Below are positions 49,135-50,830 of a DNA stretch of 50,830 nt, in pieces (the stretch's first letter is position 1; each line of letters opens with the position of its first letter). The DNA is taken from the NCBI GenBank assembly GCA_903772945.1, contig CAICTM010000729.1, positions 1-50,830 on the forward strand, in the 5' to 3' direction. The DNA is from Seminavis robusta (Eukaryota; Bacillariophyta; Bacillariophyceae; Naviculales; Naviculaceae). Made by a program: the position numbers and the translations under genes. Under the pieces are notes generated by a model that saw nothing but the letters and a program-made list of their open reading frames with translations, searched no databases and had not been told where the DNA came from.

Positions 49135-50830
49135 GGCGGCAGGAGAACGCCAAGAAGCAAGTCCTCTGGTGTTCGCGTGATATCCCTTAGATTATGGCAA
49201 TGTGATGGACCAGACACATTATAGAAGCTGATCATTCATTCGGGCACGACTGGTTCCGCAGACGTGCATGGTAGACTTGACCCAACTGGAGTGGTAGGAG
49301 CAACATTTTATACTAATCTGCATGGGACAGAGAGAGCAAACAGTCATTCTTATTATTTCAGAGGGCCTTGATGTTTCTGTGCCCGCCCTAAGTTCGGGAA
49401 TCAAATCCGTGACGCTATTATTCTGTATCTTGGTACCGGTATCTTTGCGGGGCCCCAAATCCAGTTGTCCAGTCTGAATCCATTCATAAGATCCAACATT
49501 CATATGCCCTCTGGGTCGTCTCCGTTTCCAGTACTAGTTTAACTTGTCTACTAATACAGGATAATGGTGAATAGAATCGAATGAATCATGTGGCTTATAT
49601 TTAGGGTTTAGGTTTTGCAATTTTGAAGTCAACGTGGTTTATGTGAGGTTGTAAAAGTTTTGTGTGATAGTATGTGTTAAGTGGAGGGTTGGCTCGCTTC
49701 CGCTGGGAGCTTGGTGTCTTCTTTTTCCTCTGTTTCCCGCTCTTCGTCGGTACTGGGGTATTCGGTAATAGGATCGTGAGCAAGTTCGGCAGCTTTCTTC
49801 ATACCATGTGGAGTGTCATCATTCTGACTATTCGCAGGTGACACTTTGGCCGACGTGGTTCGTGGAACAGGTGGAACGGGAGATGACGTATTTGGTTGCA
49901 TTGGAACTGGGAATGGTTTGCGAATAATATTGGGAGGTCCAGTATTGAGGGGTGTAAAATACTCGTTAGTTTAACAAACTATGGCCACGGAGTGGCTTTT
50001 GTGACGCGGGCAATGGGTGGGGAAGCCCCCACCTAGCTGAGTCGTCATCTACTTATTTGCCCAATCAACATGACCTCATCCACTGGCCCAACGTGGAGCC
50101 AGCACCAAGTAGACAGATGCCCTGGGAAGGGGGGTGAGCACATTGATAGGGAACCTGCAGCGCAAAACCTGGGTTACAGGGGCTTACACAGGATTTTTGT
50201 CGGTATTGAAACCATTATCACCATAGGGACCGTGAGGACCAGTTAGATTGCCAGACCAAAGAGTGCTCGCAGTAAGTGTGTCTGGGTGATCAGGTCCCAA
50301 GCTGTGGCAAGGGCCTTGGCATGCAAGGCAAGATGCCAGCAGAGCCGTAGGAGGTGGTACTCCTCAGCTGGACCAGAGCAGGGTGTAACCATCCAAGCAC
50401 AAAATTGTTAGATAGAGGCCAACAAGCAGGCAGAAGATGGGTCAAATGACACACTGGCAGTGTGTGTTTCCCAAGAGGGAGGCACAGTGGCTGCTGAAGT
50501 GTTGTGGCTGTTCGAGGGGTTGTTAGTCAATAGAAGGAGGATAAGGGGCACTGGAAGTGGGCTGTGCCAGGGCCAGGAGGGAATCTGTTGGTGTTGGAGT
50601 GTTTTGTAGAGTGGATGTAGTAGGTTGATGGTTTGTTTTAGGATAGAGGCGTGTCCTGTGTTCAAGGTGAGAACAAAGGCATCCCCCCTGATAGGGTAGG
50701 GTGTGATTCGGAAGGGGTGTGATCCTCAAGATGGCTGCATACTCTAGGAGCTGTTGGCTGATCATCTGGGGAGTGGTGTTGTGAAGTCTCGGAGGATGGT
50801 GGATGTGGTTGGTTGGTGGAAGGGTCGCGA
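49135..50830. other. Right end of window, no gene identified
   Basis: Up to ~49600 the sequence is plain intergenic with a TACCGGTA at 49434. A minus-strand frame at 49677-49970 reads FTPLNTGPPNIIRKPFPVP and then Pro/Ser-rich and acidic sequence (DEERETEEKEDTKLPAEASQ) to a stop; it has no upstream ATG before a stop and could be an exon or a repeat-derived end. Minus-strand Pro/Thr/Ser-rich frames (50408-50665, 50523-50765) have no known domain. The region may be a repeat with the rest outside the window. Confidence 0.4.
49677..49901 (-). CDS. Possible small acidic protein or terminal exon
   Basis: 74 residues from an ATG at 49901. The frame stays open upstream to about 49970 without another ATG. 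It is not recognised. It begins MQPNTSSPVPPVPRTTSAK, then is acidic (YPSTDEERETEEKED). No domain, signal peptide or membrane segment. It may be the last exon of a gene beginning to the right or a gag-like tail of an element. Confidence 0.25.
   Translation of the reverse strand: MQPNTSSPVPPVPRTTSAKVSPANSQNDDTPHGMKKAAELAHDPITEYPSTDEERETEEKEDTKLPAEASQPST

Noticed and set aside
1..50830. Bacterial-type features (operons, Shine-Dalgarno sites, CRISPR, rho-independent terminators)
   Set aside because: Introns, plastid presequences and retroelements show a eukaryotic nuclear genome; no array of CRISPR form was seen.

Overview
The window looks like nuclear DNA of a diatom, probably a pennate, repeat-rich one (inference). 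The signs are short GT-AG introns of 79-208 bp, presequences with the secondary-plastid signature (AVS|FSF in a DEAD-box helicase, CSAF in a Tic22-like protein), CoDi-type Ty1/copia and Ty3/gypsy retroelements, glutamine-rich proteins and a membrane-anchored LRR protein of a kind expanded in benthic diatoms. No rRNA, tRNA, CRISPR or bacterial operon structure was seen.

Layout. 1-~5640: decayed minus-strand Ty1/copia (CoDi) element with gag, aspartic protease and the start of integrase; its other end is outside the window. ~5790-11483: plus-strand remnant of a non-LTR element whose C-terminal zinc knuckle and nuclease-like domain survive. It is split by a minus-strand Ty3/gypsy element (6043-10433) with two LTRs, a polypurine tract and a 4-bp target duplication. 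The gypsy copy has lost RNase H and the integrase core.

11.7-49.1 kb is a fairly compact genic region: TMEM19/DUF92 membrane protein; ubiquitin-like-domain protein; two armadillo-like paralogues facing each other; plastid-type DEAD-box helicase; ribosomal protein eS7; DUF501 protein with decayed copies of its 3' end downstream; glutathione reductase; secreted EGF/vWD protein; Tic22-like plastid import protein; MAPR/neudesin-type cytochrome b5 protein divergent from GPI-anchor subunit PIG-Q; a small basic/acidic protein; a BTB-SPRY gene cut by an in-frame stop; a protein with a ubiquitin-like N-terminus and a cysteine-rich C-terminus; RFC2; an acidic Tyr/Asp-rich protein; a TA-flanked MITE carrying its own minisatellite (45014-45414); an LRR membrane protein; and a DUF3626 protein. 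The last 1.7 kb holds no gene I can identify.

The genes are mostly unrelated housekeeping functions. The most interesting structures are a probable 3-nt microexon (25820-25822) that restores the canonical active-site loop of glutathione reductase, a stop-free 120-nt intron inside the P-loop of the helicase, the minisatellite-bearing MITE, the inverted armadillo pair whose C-termini differ through a 2-bp slip, and an LTR pair that differs almost only by small indels, which raises the question of sequence error.
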